64,000 nucleotides of DNA, taken from NCBI GenBank assembly GCA_007922305.1, contig ML677326.1, forward strand, positions 54,988,785 to 55,052,784, written 5' to 3'. The notes beneath the pieces are model-generated. The model saw only the letters and a program-made list of their open reading frames with translations, made no database searches and was not told the DNA's origin. The position numbers were made by a program, and so were the translations under genes. Below are positions 1 through 12,294 of this stretch, piece after piece. This DNA is from Dermatemys mawii. Lineage: Eukaryota > Chordata > Testudines > Dermatemydidae. Each line of letters starts with the position of its first letter. Positions within the stretch are counted from its first letter, which is position 1.

Positions 1-240
1 TACGTAATATTGCTTTCAACATAGCTTATCTTAAAGCTAAGGCTAAAATAAAATGAAATTGGAAACCTTTTTAATGTGCTTGTCCTACTGCCTATATTTA
101 CATGCTGCATCCTGACCTGATAATGAGATATAAGGTAACAAATAGAAAACCAAGAATGTCTGAATTATGTGAGTCAACTTATACTTTAGTCTTACTGAAA
201 ATAACTCACTGACTTCCAAAATCATAGCTATATGAATTTT

Positions 241-488
241 GGGCTATGCCTACACTTGGAGCTAGCGGCGTGATTCCTAACTCACATAGACAGATCTAAC
301 TCTTATCAAGCTAGTGCATTAAAAGTAGTAGTGTAACTGTGGTAGCCTAGGCAGAGGCTAGCTGCCCCAAATACAAACCCACCTGAAATCTTTGGCTAGG
401 CTATTATTTTTAGCATACTAGCTTGATGAGAACTAGCAAGTATGTTTACACAAGATGGGAATTACACACCTAGTTCCAAGTAGAGAGA
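241..488. mobile_element. Fold-back MITE with long imperfect inverted arms
   Basis: The left arm contains CTACACTTGGAGCTAG, and the right end read in reverse complement gives CTACTTGGAACTAG. Further in, TATCAAGCTAGTGCATTAAAA (about 305-325) pairs imperfectly with the reverse complement of about 410-430. The arms are roughly 80-90 bp with a loop rich in CTGCCCC near 360-370. No coding capacity. Exact ends and target duplication could not be fixed. Confidence 0.5.
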
Positions 489-2554
489 CAGTCATATTGC
501 TAATAATGTTATAATGGAAAGTTTACAATATAGCAATTTCTAGCCCTATATCTAATAAGATTCTAATTGACTTCAGTGGGTTTTGGACCAGGCCCCATGC
601 TACCTATATTTGGAGTGACCACACACTCAGTCTCTTACTGCACAGTAGTTTTTAGCCTATGAAGTTGTGGGACTGACCAACTTTATTTCTCATGTGGTCC
701 AGTAGTACAGTGAGAGAAGGGGCATGTGGTGTTCTTCCCTTCATCTTCAGACAGGCATGTGTTCCTTTTCCCACTCCAAGTCTCATCACCTTCCCCAGAC
801 ATTGCCTTGCCTGCAAAATGCCTTCAAAAATCATTTTTCATAGAGTGTCTGCATCTGATACAATGTTCAAATAAGCCTGTCTTGTATATGATACAAGTGC
901 TTTCCTGAGACTGTGAATTCCTGACAATACTGAAGATAGAAACTTTAGTTATCATCCTGTGTTCTACTTCAGGCTATGTTATTTTAAAACTGATGTCTAA
1001 TTGTTTGGTGGTGGTTGTTTTTTTTGGTATCTAAAATGGTTTAATGTTCTTTTAATAATAATCGTCCTTTGTTACCAGTTGTTCTCTTGCCAAGTGTAGT
1101 TCCTCTCATCTTAACAACTCCAGTCTCCTTTGGGATCCGGGGCTAATTTTTGCAGCTGTCTTGTTATTCAAGAATTTTCTTAGTTTAAAGCAGTGATTCA
1201 GGGATATTTGTTAAGCACTACACAATTGAACTGCCTATAAAGGGCTTGGCCCAGATAACTTAGTTATTGGACTGGCTAAAACAACATTAAGATAATCAAT
1301 TTTTTCCTCCTCAGCTGACTGCTAATATTTTTAGTTGGATTTTGATTACAGGCACCTTTGTGCCTGTTAGAGAAAAAGCAATCAGTTATTTTAATGGATG
1401 CTTGTAGTCTTTCTTGTCACCTATTTTTTTTAAAGGTCTTGAAAACCAAAGCTTGTTTAATTCAAGTTTCAGAAGAGTGCTGCAATAAACAAATGCTACC
1501 CAAAATAAATTGTACCAAATTAATTCCTGGTGAAACTCCACTGACTTCAGTGGAATGTCAGGTATTTAATATATTGAGAATATTTTAACCACAGCCCTGT
1601 GCAAGTGAATGTGTGTGAGGATATACATATAAAAGAATAAAAAATGGTAAAGAAACAAAAGTAACACATATTAGCAAAAAATACCAGAAAAGATGATTGA
1701 CTATTGTCATCTACACAACATGAGCTATCAGTTTCTGCATTGCATGTTCAGATTGGTTCAGCAGGCCAAAAATTCTATTTCTAACAAAATGGACACAATT
1801 TCTGTTTTATAGAAAGAAGTGTGAACGATTTTCTGTCTCTTGAGGTGATTTCTGTTTTTATTCATCTTCAGTTGCAATGAGGTGGCATAAGCATGGTCTA
1901 ACCCACCTAATGAAATAAGGACATGACAAGAAGAATCATCTCTGATGTACTTAAATAGCTAAGTCAAGCAAAAATGATAAAATCACTGGGTAAAATCCAA
2001 GCTCTGTTGAAAGCAATGAGATCTTTGCCATTGACTTCAGAAAGGCCAGGAATTCACTTACAGAGACTTTCTCAGCTTTCTCAGAGCATATACATACATG
2101 CTTTCACAAAGCATATACATAGGAGTGACACATAGGACTTCAGAGACGATACTCCCAGTTTACACCCACAGACACCCACTATCTTTTTCAGCTCCTTTCT
2201 TTCTACTTCATAATGTGTGGGATAATATACATGTATACAGCTGCCCTCTATAAAATGTCAGATACATTGAAGTGTGCATGTCCTTTCTCATTCTAGCGGC
2301 TGAGCCACTGAGGATATCAGCCCTAACATTGTCATAGATAACAGACTCTCTTTCAGTAATAGAGGCTTGTGTTTTTTGGAGCAGAAGATTCTGAGTTTTG
2401 TCCCTGCTGAAGATCACAAAGCCCACGGGATCATGGTGTGTGGAACTGCAAACAGTTATGAAATCCTGTGAAGCCACGCAATTGTTATACCTGCTTACTC
2501 ATGAAAAACTTTTTACATTCTTCATCCACTTGACAGAGCAGGTCATTTTAATAC

Positions 2555-2940
2555 AGTTTCTCAAATGCAGCCACCGTGGCTGCATGCGGCCACCAGAGCC
2601 TTTTCTTACAGCTCGCGCCATCTGGACTGTGATGAGGGTGCAAAGCCCCACTCCCAGGGCCTATAGCAGCGGTTGGGCCCTGCCCACTTCTGGAGAGACA
2701 AATGCTGGAGTGCAGGCAGCTGGTGAATTCCCCACTTTCCTGGGGGTAGGGAAGGCAGGCTTTGGCCACAGAACTTTGGGTTCAGTCCATGTGGTGGTAG
2801 GCTCTGGTCCCAGGCTCTGCTGGGCCCCACTGCTTCCCTGCCCACCTCCACATCCACAGCTTAATTTGTGTCAAGGCTTGCTGGGATCTACTGTGAAAAC
2901 TAATAGTAACAAACATACAGATATTACTTTTCACAGCAGA
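2555..2940. repeat. GC-rich island, probably an old dispersed repeat
   Basis: A sharply bounded G+C-rich stretch in A+T-rich intron, opening with a short palindrome around GCAGCCACCGTGGCTGC (2567-2583). Related wording (GGTGGCCACACTCCGAGGCC) recurs at about 3221-3240, suggesting pieces of one repeat. The 244-codon open frame crossing it has no recognisable protein features and is best read as chance. Confidence 0.3.
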
Positions 2941-5900
2941 AGACTTACCGTCTACCAAATCTTGGGGGAAGGGGCAGAAGCACAGCCAAAAAACAACAAC
3001 AAAAAGACAAACATGCAAAGCACCTTATTTGTGTTTCTTTTCTGCTTAGGTCCAGTAAAGAATAGAGACAACTGTAAATTATTTTTATTACTAAGTCTGA
3101 AAAAAAACGCCTACATAAATAAATTACAATGATTTGGATGTGTATATGTGAGTATTTATTTGTTTTTCCTAAAGTTAATTAAGTATTTTAGTAAATACGG
3201 TGTGGCCATCAGGAATAGCTGGTGGCCACACTCCGAGGCCACCAAATATTTTTTTTTCTGAGAACCCCCGTAGCAATGGATACAAGGCAAATTGAAAAAA
3301 TAAATACTGTGATTTCTGAGAGGTATTTATTAATTCAGATCAAGGTAATTTTTTCTAGATGGTACTTTAACAATCTTTTCCCTTTTGTGTTCCATAACTT
3401 TGAATATAAAACAGAAGGACAGGTGAACAATTTTTATTCTGCATTTCAAGATCTGCATTACAGTCTAGTAATATACAGTCTGTGCTCTCTGTAAATCCTT
3501 TAGGGTTGACACTGAAATGTTATTTTAATGCATTAAGTTTATCAAAGCTTCTACAGCCATGATTAATTAAGATCTAAGCCAACTATTTTAGTCTAGTTGG
3601 CACAAAATGTATGCTTACATTTTATTCATTATAAAGTATATATTATTGATCATAGTCCAGTATATAACACTTTAAATGCACACACCTGAAAATAACATTT
3701 TCCCATAATTTCTGAAAGATTTAATAAATTACAGCAATCATTTATTGTACTATCAACTCCCATGGAAATAGACAACTTTGTCTTACCCTGTTAATTGGTC
3801 ATAATTGATGTAGATTTCCAGTAGCTGGCATTGCCTACTTGCTAACTGGAGTAGAAATATGCAAATTTCTCTCAAGATAGCCCCTCTCCCTTTAGAAGTC
3901 AATTGGATGCTTAAATCTCCAGAGAATATCTGTTTTGGGTGATGTGAAATAGTAAACCTTGTGGGTACACTCAGGGTACACTGTGGTGGACAGTCCTAGA
4001 AGAAAGGAAGAAAAGGATCCTTGCTGGAAAGGCTGTCTGACTCACTGATATGTCTGGAAGAGGAGATGGCTGTTACGTAGGTCACTTTGATTGTAAGAAG
4101 GTAAATGAAGCTTTGAGAGGTCAAAAAAGGGCTTTAAACCCTGCACTGAGGGTCCATTTTGTCACTAGATGCCTGGTAAATTTAGTGGAGGTGCTAGACT
4201 ACTTTAAGTAACTAAGGAATGGGATTGCCAAATTATCCAGGTAAGAATAGAGCTTTGAGGGCTGACATTTGTATCCACGTGGAAATGTGTCAGTCCAAAG
4301 ATGAACCCATCCTGGGAAATTTTTCTTTCTTGGTTATCCTATGAGTTTTTCAGTGGACAGAGCTTCTGTTCATGTATGGCAGTTAGACATAAAAGACTTT
4401 GTAGAAATGGCATTGTGAAGTTCCATGTTGGCTGTATTGCAGTGATTTAGCTGCTAGGTCCGCAAATTCAGCTTGAGTTCCGGGACTCAAGCAGAATTCT
4501 CTCTTTCTTGTCCATCTGTGACAGCCACCATCTTGGCAGACAACTTGGGACATCCAGAGCTAAAATCATGAGCAGCTACATCTTGAGCTAAGGATCTGTA
4601 AGTGGGGTTGTGACAGATTCCTGTCTTATGAAGGTACTTACAACACACTCTTCAGCGTGTTACACGTAGTTGCTTCAGTTACACTTATATAACATTTCAA
4701 TATATTTTCACAGATGTGTCTATTAGAATTTAGTACAATTCTGTTTAGAATTTGCAAGATGGAAAAGCATCTAACTCAGTCTCTCAAAACTCTGTTGACT
4801 CTGCCGGGTTAATTTTGTCACCAAAGAAAGCAGATATGACTCTGAATATACATAAGAAGCAGACTTGTTAAGATGTTTGTTTGTTTTTAAACACACAGTC
4901 CCTTTTCAGAGTCGAACAGTATTTTATGGAGGCAAAGCAGATGAAATATCTGCTGCTAGATGGTGATGGGCCTATGGAATCTTCCACCTCCCTCAGTGAA
5001 GATATGATGATACCTGTCCTGCTAGGCTGCAAACCCTTTTTTTCTGTCAGAGACAGACACTGCAGAAAGATTGAGCTGGACTGATGAAAGCCCTGAGCTA
5101 AACTTCTGTGGTGGGTCACTGGCTTGTGCAGCAAGTGGGTGAAGGCTGGGAGACAAAGAAGACAAATGCAAAGCAGGAAAGGTGGGGGGACAAAGAATAG
5201 GTGGCGGGGGGAATATCTAAAGTGCAAATGCTGGCAGTTTTGCTGCTAGAAAAGGAAGAGTGGGGATGAAGCTGACTTTTAAAGGGCTAAAGTGCCTTGC
5301 ATAAAGTGCAACTTGCATAATCTTGCCTCTGAACAGCAAGTAGCAGAGCCTACTGGGTAGTGACCTGGATTGGTGGCTCCTGGAACACCTGGGTACCATT
5401 TTTTCTCCATCTAGAAAAGCCTGTCATGCAAACTGCTTTCAGAGATAAACCTTTTATTTTAAGTTGAGATCAGAGCGTTGACGCTAGTGTTCTGCTTCAG
5501 CCTATTTGATTTGCAACACGTACCCACAAAGTCAAAACTCAGGGCTGCTTTGGTCACCCAACAAATCCCCACGTTAGTTTTACTTTTGATACATTTTGTC
5601 ATTAATGTATTTTGGATTCTGCAATTGTTCTCATCATTCTAAAAATGAACCTGTTGGAAAATTCTGGTTACTCGTCTGTTCCTGCAGATTAGTGATGGAC
5701 TAGTTATAAAAGGTTTGACATGAATAAGCACCCAAAGTTTCCAGTGGCTGACCATTGAAATAAAGGGAGGTCCTTCTCCTTATATTTCAAAGGTTAGCCT
5801 ATCTATAATGTGTAGGGGGAAAAAGCTGCGAGATCATGGTGGACTTCAATTTGAGTGACATATACTGGAGGTCTCATGCTGCCTGTAGTAAAATATCCTT

Positions 5901-6088
5901 GGAATTTCTAAATATTACAGATGACAATTTTCAAACTCAAAAGACTGTTTCACCCAACACAGGGAAATTCTGTTCAAGACTTCATTTTGACAGATAAAGA
6001 GGAACTGATCACAGAACTAAAAATTAATGGTAACTTAGGTACCAGTGATCATGACTTGATCACATTTATAAAGAATAAAGTCTAGGCC

Positions 6089-6091
<3 letters not shown>

Positions 6092-6119
<28 letters not shown>
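6092..6119. repeat. (GA)n microsatellite
   Basis: Fourteen uninterrupted GA units inside the CR1 remnant, so the array arose after the insertion or expanded from CR1 sequence. Confidence 0.95.
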
Positions 6120-6318
6120 TACTTGGTGCTTTAAAAGGAACAATTTCACAAAGTTGAAAATAATTATGAGCCACATCAGATGGGAAGAATTTAATCAGAA
6201 AAATATGAGTGATAAGTGGGAATTGTCTAAGAACTCATTACCTTATGCCCCAAAAGCCACAATAGAGGAAGAAGGCCCTACTGGTTACAAACTCGTCTGG
6301 TTAGAGTGGAAGTGAAGG

Positions 6319-6340
6319 TATCTATCTATCTATCTATATA
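6319..6340. repeat. (TATC)n microsatellite
   Basis: Short TATC array ending in TATATA, also inside the CR1 remnant. Confidence 0.9.
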
Positions 6341-7013
6341 ACAAATGGAAGAAAGGGGAAATTATTATTATTGAATATAAATCGGAATCTAGGAATTGTA
6401 GAAAATTGATAAGGAAAACAAAGGGACACAAGGAGAGATTAATGACCAGCAGAATTGAGGACAATAAGGAGATTTTTCAGGATATTTGGTATTGGTCCAT
6501 TACAAGATGGAAATAGTAGAATTATTAATGGAGAAAAGGGATTATTGTGTGTAATAAATATTTCTGATTTGTGTTTGAGAAACAACAGATGATATAGTCA
6601 TATTTTATGATAAAACTCTTTCAATTCTACTAGTATCTCAGGTAGATGTCTAACTTTTAGTAGCTGCTATTTAACATTTTAAAATCAGCCACGCTAGATA
6701 ACTTGCTTCCAAGAGTTTTAAAAGAGCTTGCTACGGAGATTGCCTGACAATTAATGCTGATTTTCAATAAATCTTGGAATATTGGGGACGTTCTAGAAGA
6801 TTGGAAGAAGGCTAATGTTATGTCAATATTTTTAAAAAGGGTAAACAGGCTGATCCAGTAAATTACAGGCCTGGACAAACTAATAATAGATACTGGGCAA
6901 GATAATGGAATAGCAGATACAGAACTTGATTGATAAATAATAATTAATTCCAATTAACATGGGTGTATGGAAAAATAGATCCTGTCAAACTAACTTGGTA
7001 TTTTTTTATGATA

Positions 7014-7214
7014 CAGGCATGTCACGTCTTAGGTGTATTTAACTTATGCAATTTCTGCTTTACGCAAAAAAAAAAGGCGGGGGGAATTTAAAAAACTTTC
7101 TCTCAGGCACATGATTTCACCTGCCATTAAAGTCAATGGGTTCTGGCTATATGCGGTTTCCGCTTTACGCGGTAACCGCGGAACGGAACTCTCGCCCAAG
7201 ACGCAACATGCCTG
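7014..7214. mobile_element. Tc1/mariner-like MITE, copy 1 (201 bp)
   Basis: Terminal inverted repeats begin CAGGCATG and end CATGCCTG, flanked on both sides by TA, the target duplication of Tc1/mariner elements. The right terminus in reverse complement reads CAGGCATGTTGCGTCTT against CAGGCATGTCACGTCTT on the left. The inside holds a poly-A run and CGCTTTACGCGGTAACCG. It splits the reverse-transcriptase region of the surrounding CR1, so it inserted later. A second copy lies at 51978-52193. Confidence 0.8.
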
Positions 7215-9267
7215 TATTACAAGTTTGGTTGATAAAGGTAATAGAGCTGATATAATATGCTCTTATCAGGCATTTGACTTGTTATTGCATGACATTTTTA
7301 TTCAAAACCTAGAAGGATATACAATTAGCATGTAACACTTTAAAAGGATTAAAAGCTAGCTAACTTATTGTGTCAAAATGTGTAACTGTAAACATGGAAT
7401 CATCATCAAATGGGTGTATTTCTAGTGGGGTCTCACAGGGACTGGTCTTTGGCCATACACTAGTGAACATTTTTATTCTGGAGCTCACTGATCAAATTTG
7501 AAGATGACAAAAAAAAGTGTGGGGGGGAGTGGTAGATAATGAAGAAAACAGGTCACTGATACAGAGTGATGTGGCTCTCTTGGTAGGCTGGATGCAAGGA
7601 AACTGTTTGTTAATAGTGCTAACTGTAAATCTATACATTTAGGAACAAAGACGATGGGGTACTCCATCCAGGGAAGCAGTGACTCTGAAAAGGTATGGAG
7701 ATTGTGGTGAACATGAGCTCCCAGTGCAACGCTGTGACCAAAAGGGTGCAATCCTGGGATGCATAAATAGGGAATCTCAAGTAGGAGTAGACAAGTTATT
7801 TGTTATTTAACTGTATTTGGCACTGATGCAACTGCTTCTGGAATACTCTGTCCATCTCTGGTGCCCACAATTCAAGAAGGATGTTGATAAATTGGAGAGG
7901 GTTCAGAGAAGAGCCACAAGAATGATTAAAGGATTAGAAAACATGCCTTACTTTAATAGGCTCAAAGAGCTCAATCTATTTAGTTTAACAAAGATAACTA
8001 TGGGTTGACTTGTCCATAAGTGCCTAGATGAGGAACAATTATTTAATAATAGACTCTTCTATCTAGCAGAGAAAGATGCAACATGATTCAGCGGCTGGAA
8101 GTTGAAGTTAGCCAAATTCAGACTGGAAAGAAGATATACATTGTTAACAGTGAGAATAATTAACCACTGGAACAGTTTACCAAGGGCCTTGGTGGTTTCT
8201 CTAACAATCACTGACAATTTTTAAATTGTTTGGATGTTTTTCTAAAAAACCAGTTGTAGGAATTATTTTGGGTGTGGGCGGAGGAAGAGAGTTCTATTAC
8301 CGGTATTATACAGGATGTCAAACTAGATGATCACAATGGTCCTTTCTGGCCTTTGAATCCACAAATTTACTCCCTTCACATTCAGGGGCTATACAAAGCT
8401 TATGTGATCCATGGTCCTTACCTGCTTCCTCTCTCCTTTTCCAACTAAATTGGCAAGAGAGAACGTCCTTGCCAACCAGCTTCACAAATTCTTGTATGTA
8501 GGCTTGTGACTCATGATCTTCCTAGTTTAGGTTTATTCCTGTCAACCACTTCCCTAGGCTAGCAACCTCCATTTTACAGAATGAATCATGGGCCTAGCAG
8601 ATCTCTGCTCTCTCGTAGCCCAGACCATTGATTTGTTTTACTTTTAGTTTTATTTGGGATTTCTAGGCAAATTGTTTCCAATATTGTATTGTGCAAGTCA
8701 GATGGGGATGCCCAGGGCTCAGAAGCAGACAGACTGGACATCTGTTTGTGATTCTTTCAAGCTGGGAAATCATGGGTCCAAACTTTTTTTTAAAAAAAGG
8801 GTTTAGAAAGGACTGAGGTTACTGAGAACCAAGTTTTGCCTCCAGTTGTAAATGTCACTTAGATACTGGCATCACTTATCTAACATTGACTCATCACATC
8901 TTGTTTTACATCTCCTCCATTCTACCCATAATGCCAGCCTCAATATCCGGTCTGCCTCTGCTTTTCTAACAACCACCACTGTGCCTTTTTCATCATGTCA
9001 CTCATAACATATGGAACGTCCTTGGCTCAATCCACAAGGCTATTTACCTCTCCTTGTTCATATCCCCCCAACGATCCACTTCTACCAGGATGCTTAGAAG
9101 TAGTAAATCATTAAACACATTTATTTATGTTCATAATTGAAAATAAATAACCTGTTCCACTGTGCTCTGCACATACCATCACTGAATCACCCCACAGTCC
9201 TAGTGCTTTAGTCCATCCTTCCTTCACTATCCCCATCCTATTGTCTCCATTCCATCCTTGTTTGAAA

Positions 9268-9362
9268 TTAGATTGTAAGCTATTTGGGCAAGAATTGTTT
9301 TCTTATCTGCACAACAGATGCCACATACATTATTGGGCACTGTAAAATAATAAATATTTATA
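9268..9362 (+). repeat. SINE/LINE tail-like repeat
   Basis: Wording of the type AGATTGTAAGCTATTTGGGC ... GGCACTGTAAAATAATAAAT resembles the common amniote repeat tail (GACTGTAAGCTC...GGGCAGGGAC). Related pieces occur at 28455-28562 and 62354-62455. Family name not assigned. Confidence 0.4.
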
Positions 9363-11699
9363 TCTAAAATAGCTAGACAGATGTCACCAAAGGTCTCTGG
9401 CATACCTAACTATCATGGCAGTAAGCTCTTCCTTAAAGTAATATCCATGGAAGGAGATACTTTCTCTATTAAAATCACACTGTTAGCCAATCAGCGTGCA
9501 GAGCGCTGCCACATAATATTTGGAAGTTCCACTTAACTGGGTGATAGTATGGGTATTATTGGATGCCTGGCAAACTTACTGTATGGCAGTAGTGCCAAAA
9601 TATACACCTTCAACAGTATCCTCTGAACAACACTGAACTTTGGGAAGCACCTGAAATGTTTTTCAATTTATCTCTAGCTAAAAGTTAGCTAGCATTCAAT
9701 TTAACATTTTGAATGACAAAGTTGCTTTTTCCTGCTTAAATCATTTCCTTGAGTATTGTGCACACAGAACACTCACAGAGGTAATACAGTTACAAGGAGG
9801 ACAGAGTTGGCTAAAAATAATGCCATCAGCTACAGAGGTACCAAACTCTGATTCAGATCCAGAGTACAACTTGTAATTAGAAAATACTGCATAGGGTAGA
9901 ACCACCAAGGTAGCCATATTACTTACGCATTCAAAGTTTTTCCAGGTGAGGACTTTTGTTTGGGAAAAGGAGTCTGATGAATCTTTAACTGCTGTGTACA
10001 GAGGTGCCAGGTATTTTTTCCTGTTAAACCTGCATCTCCACCAGCAGTCACGGCTGCCACTATCTTAATTATTATTGCAACTCCTCATTGGCCTATACTG
10101 TGAGATTATTTATGGAAGCTTATTCTTTGTTTCAGAGAAGATGAGCTCTCAAAAATGATGTACAAAAACAATTCTGAGATTCTTATGCTCCTTGAACCAA
10201 CAGCTACAGCACAGGTTTGTGGGGCAGCTAGGCAAGCCAGGTTTCCTAGTCCAGTCCTAGCCAGCCTATACTTTGTGAGCAGTTCATGAGCTGTATATAT
10301 CTAGTACCCATCACAAAACTGCCTCAGGTCAGCTTTTCAGTTTGAAGAAGTTTTTATAGCCACCTTGACTGATATGAAAATGTTTTATTCTTTTTAATTT
10401 TCTGATATAATGCAGATTTTGTATGTTCACATAAAATGCTGGATGACAGAGGTATAGAATGGGTGATAGCAGCTGTGCAAGTCTCCTAATACTGCCCTGA
10501 TCTGACTGGATAAGATGAAAGTCTCTGTCTTATTCAGCTTCTGCTGAGACTGCCAACAAGAATGCAAACCGGCATAAATTGTGATGGGAACATCTGTCCT
10601 TTGTGAAAAGGACTGAGACCACTAAATCCATTTCACTGAGCTAGTCTGAACCTTTTGCTACTGGTTTTCCATGGCCCCTGAATTTCACTTAGGTCAATGG
10701 AATGTAAGCACATACTGGGTTAAGAAATGCACGCCCATTTTCTTTTAAACTGAAATATCTTTATCATGATGAACAGTTCTGAACACTTAACATTTATTTC
10801 AATATTTAAGGAGCATTTTGTCTATAAATTGACCTTATTCCGCTATAGAAATATGCATTACGTTATGCTATTAAACACCGTTACTCGCTGTATCACAGTG
10901 GGATTTCTGAAAGCATTGTCTCAAAACAAACTGACCTTTCTGAAATCAGATCACTACTAATAAAAAGTGAAATCTTGTCACAATGTCAGGACTTTTTCAC
11001 AGGATTACTTGTCTGACATGTCAATCACTCTGACAGGTTAAAGAGATGCTGATGCCTCCTGGAAACATTTGAAACTAATTCTGTTTAGAAATAGCTGTGC
11101 TGACATGACTTTATTTTGCCTCCCATCCCACCTTTTTATGACTTGAGATATTTGCATGAAAATAAGACCTTGCTTTCTTAAGTGTTTTAAATGGACCTGT
11201 TGCTTATTCCTCTTTCTCTAGTTAAGGTCCTATCCTTTGTTACTTTCTCATTTCTGCAGCAGTTACATTTGATGTCATAAATAGATCTAATAACCTTAAA
11301 GTGAAGAATGAACATCAAGAGCTATGAACTCCTATAAAATAAAGATTTCATTTTCATGACCACGTAAATAGAATCTCTTCTCCCAAAAAATGTATGTTTT
11401 TAGAAACAGAAAAAATATAAGGACAGTTCATTAGTTGTTGTAAATTGCCATAGCTTCATTGAAATTCATTATACGTAGAACTAACTCTAAACAGTGCTTT
11501 CTAAGAATTTTTTTATAAGATATGGAAAAATGCAACATTTGATATGATTTTTAGAAAAAATTAACAAATTACATGTTTAGTGGGAGTTCTCAAAGGATCC
11601 ACGTCTGCCATTTTGGACAGATGCATGCTGACACTGAACAATTCAGCAGGTTCTCTGCATGCAGTAAAGGAGGCAGAATTTATTTTTCATTCTGCCCTT

Positions 11700-11801
11700 T
11701 AGGGTGACCAGATGTCCTGATATTTGCGACTTTGTCTTACACAGATGTCTATTACCCTCCACCCCCATCCCAATTTTTCACACTTGCTGTCTGATCACTC
11801 A
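11700..11801. mobile_element. hAT-like MITE, diverged copy
   Basis: Opens TAGGGTGACCAGATGTCC and closes GTCTGATCACTCA, a decayed inverted copy of the same end. The interior (CCTATTACCC-like, CCCCATCCCAATTTTTCACA) is a reverse-orientation relative of the element at 19939-20062. The target duplication is not clear. Confidence 0.6.
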
Positions 11802-12077
11802 GCTACACTTTGAGCTGTGCAGACTTTTTGAGGGTGGTGATGGTGGAGGGGATATGGCTGTGGGAAGATTTGTAGAATTTCTACATATAAAATCCCCCTG
11901 AAACGCTACTGAGATCCATGGGAGGCTTTTCTAAGTATTCAAGGCAGGATTTGACTCTCAGTTTAACTTCAGGACTCAAAAATCTCTCAGCTGCAGATGA
12001 GAATTTATGACTAACTTAAGCTTTTTGGTGAATAAGCTGTTGTTCTGGCAGCCATATCCCATTCTGAAGACCTGTAA

Positions 12078-12294
12078 TCACATGTGATTGATGGCTATTA
12101 GCCAGGATGGGTAAGGAATGGTGTCCCTAGCCTCTGTTTGTCAGAGGGGGGTGATGGATGGCAGGAGAGAGATCACTTGATCATTACCTGTTAGGTTCAC
12201 TCACTCCGGGGCACCTGGCATTGGCCACTGTTGGTAGACAGGATACTGGGCTAGATGGACCGATGGTCTGACCCAGTACGACCTTTCTTATGAA
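12078..12294 (+). mobile_element. CR1 LINE 3' tail, 5'-truncated, plus strand
   Basis: Carries the CR1 3'-untranslated wording GGCTATTAGCCAGGATGGGT ... GCACCTGGCATTGGCCACTG ... GATACTGGGCTAGATGGACC ... CAGTACGACCTTTCTTATG. Only the last ~215 bp of the element is present. The same tail family occurs in reverse at 50138 onward. Confidence 0.85.

Larger units (their letters stand above)
5825..8366 (+). pseudogene. CR1 LINE, 5'-truncated and decayed, plus strand
   Basis: Translated pieces in several frames match the CR1 ORF2 order. Endonuclease wording lies near 5840-6060 (DFNLSD, then ILTDKEELI..., TSDHDLI). Reverse-transcriptase wording (DWKKANV) lies at about 6800, and a palm-like segment (AFDLLLHD) at about 7270. 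The C-terminal motif KLERVQRRATRMIKGLE lies within 7880-7945. The 3' end, with CCTTTCTGGCCTTTGAATC, closes near 8366. Many stops and frameshifts mean no functional reverse transcriptase. It is interrupted by a TA-flanked MITE at 7014-7214. Confidence 0.85.

Noticed and set aside
2398..3132. 244-codon plus-strand open frame, the longest in the window
   Set aside because: No recognisable domain or codon bias. It crosses a GC-rich repeat-like island and ordinary intron, and overlaps other random frames on both strands.
5690..8366. Possible functional reverse-transcriptase gene
   Set aside because: The frames are broken many times and a MITE interrupts it; it is a dead CR1 copy.
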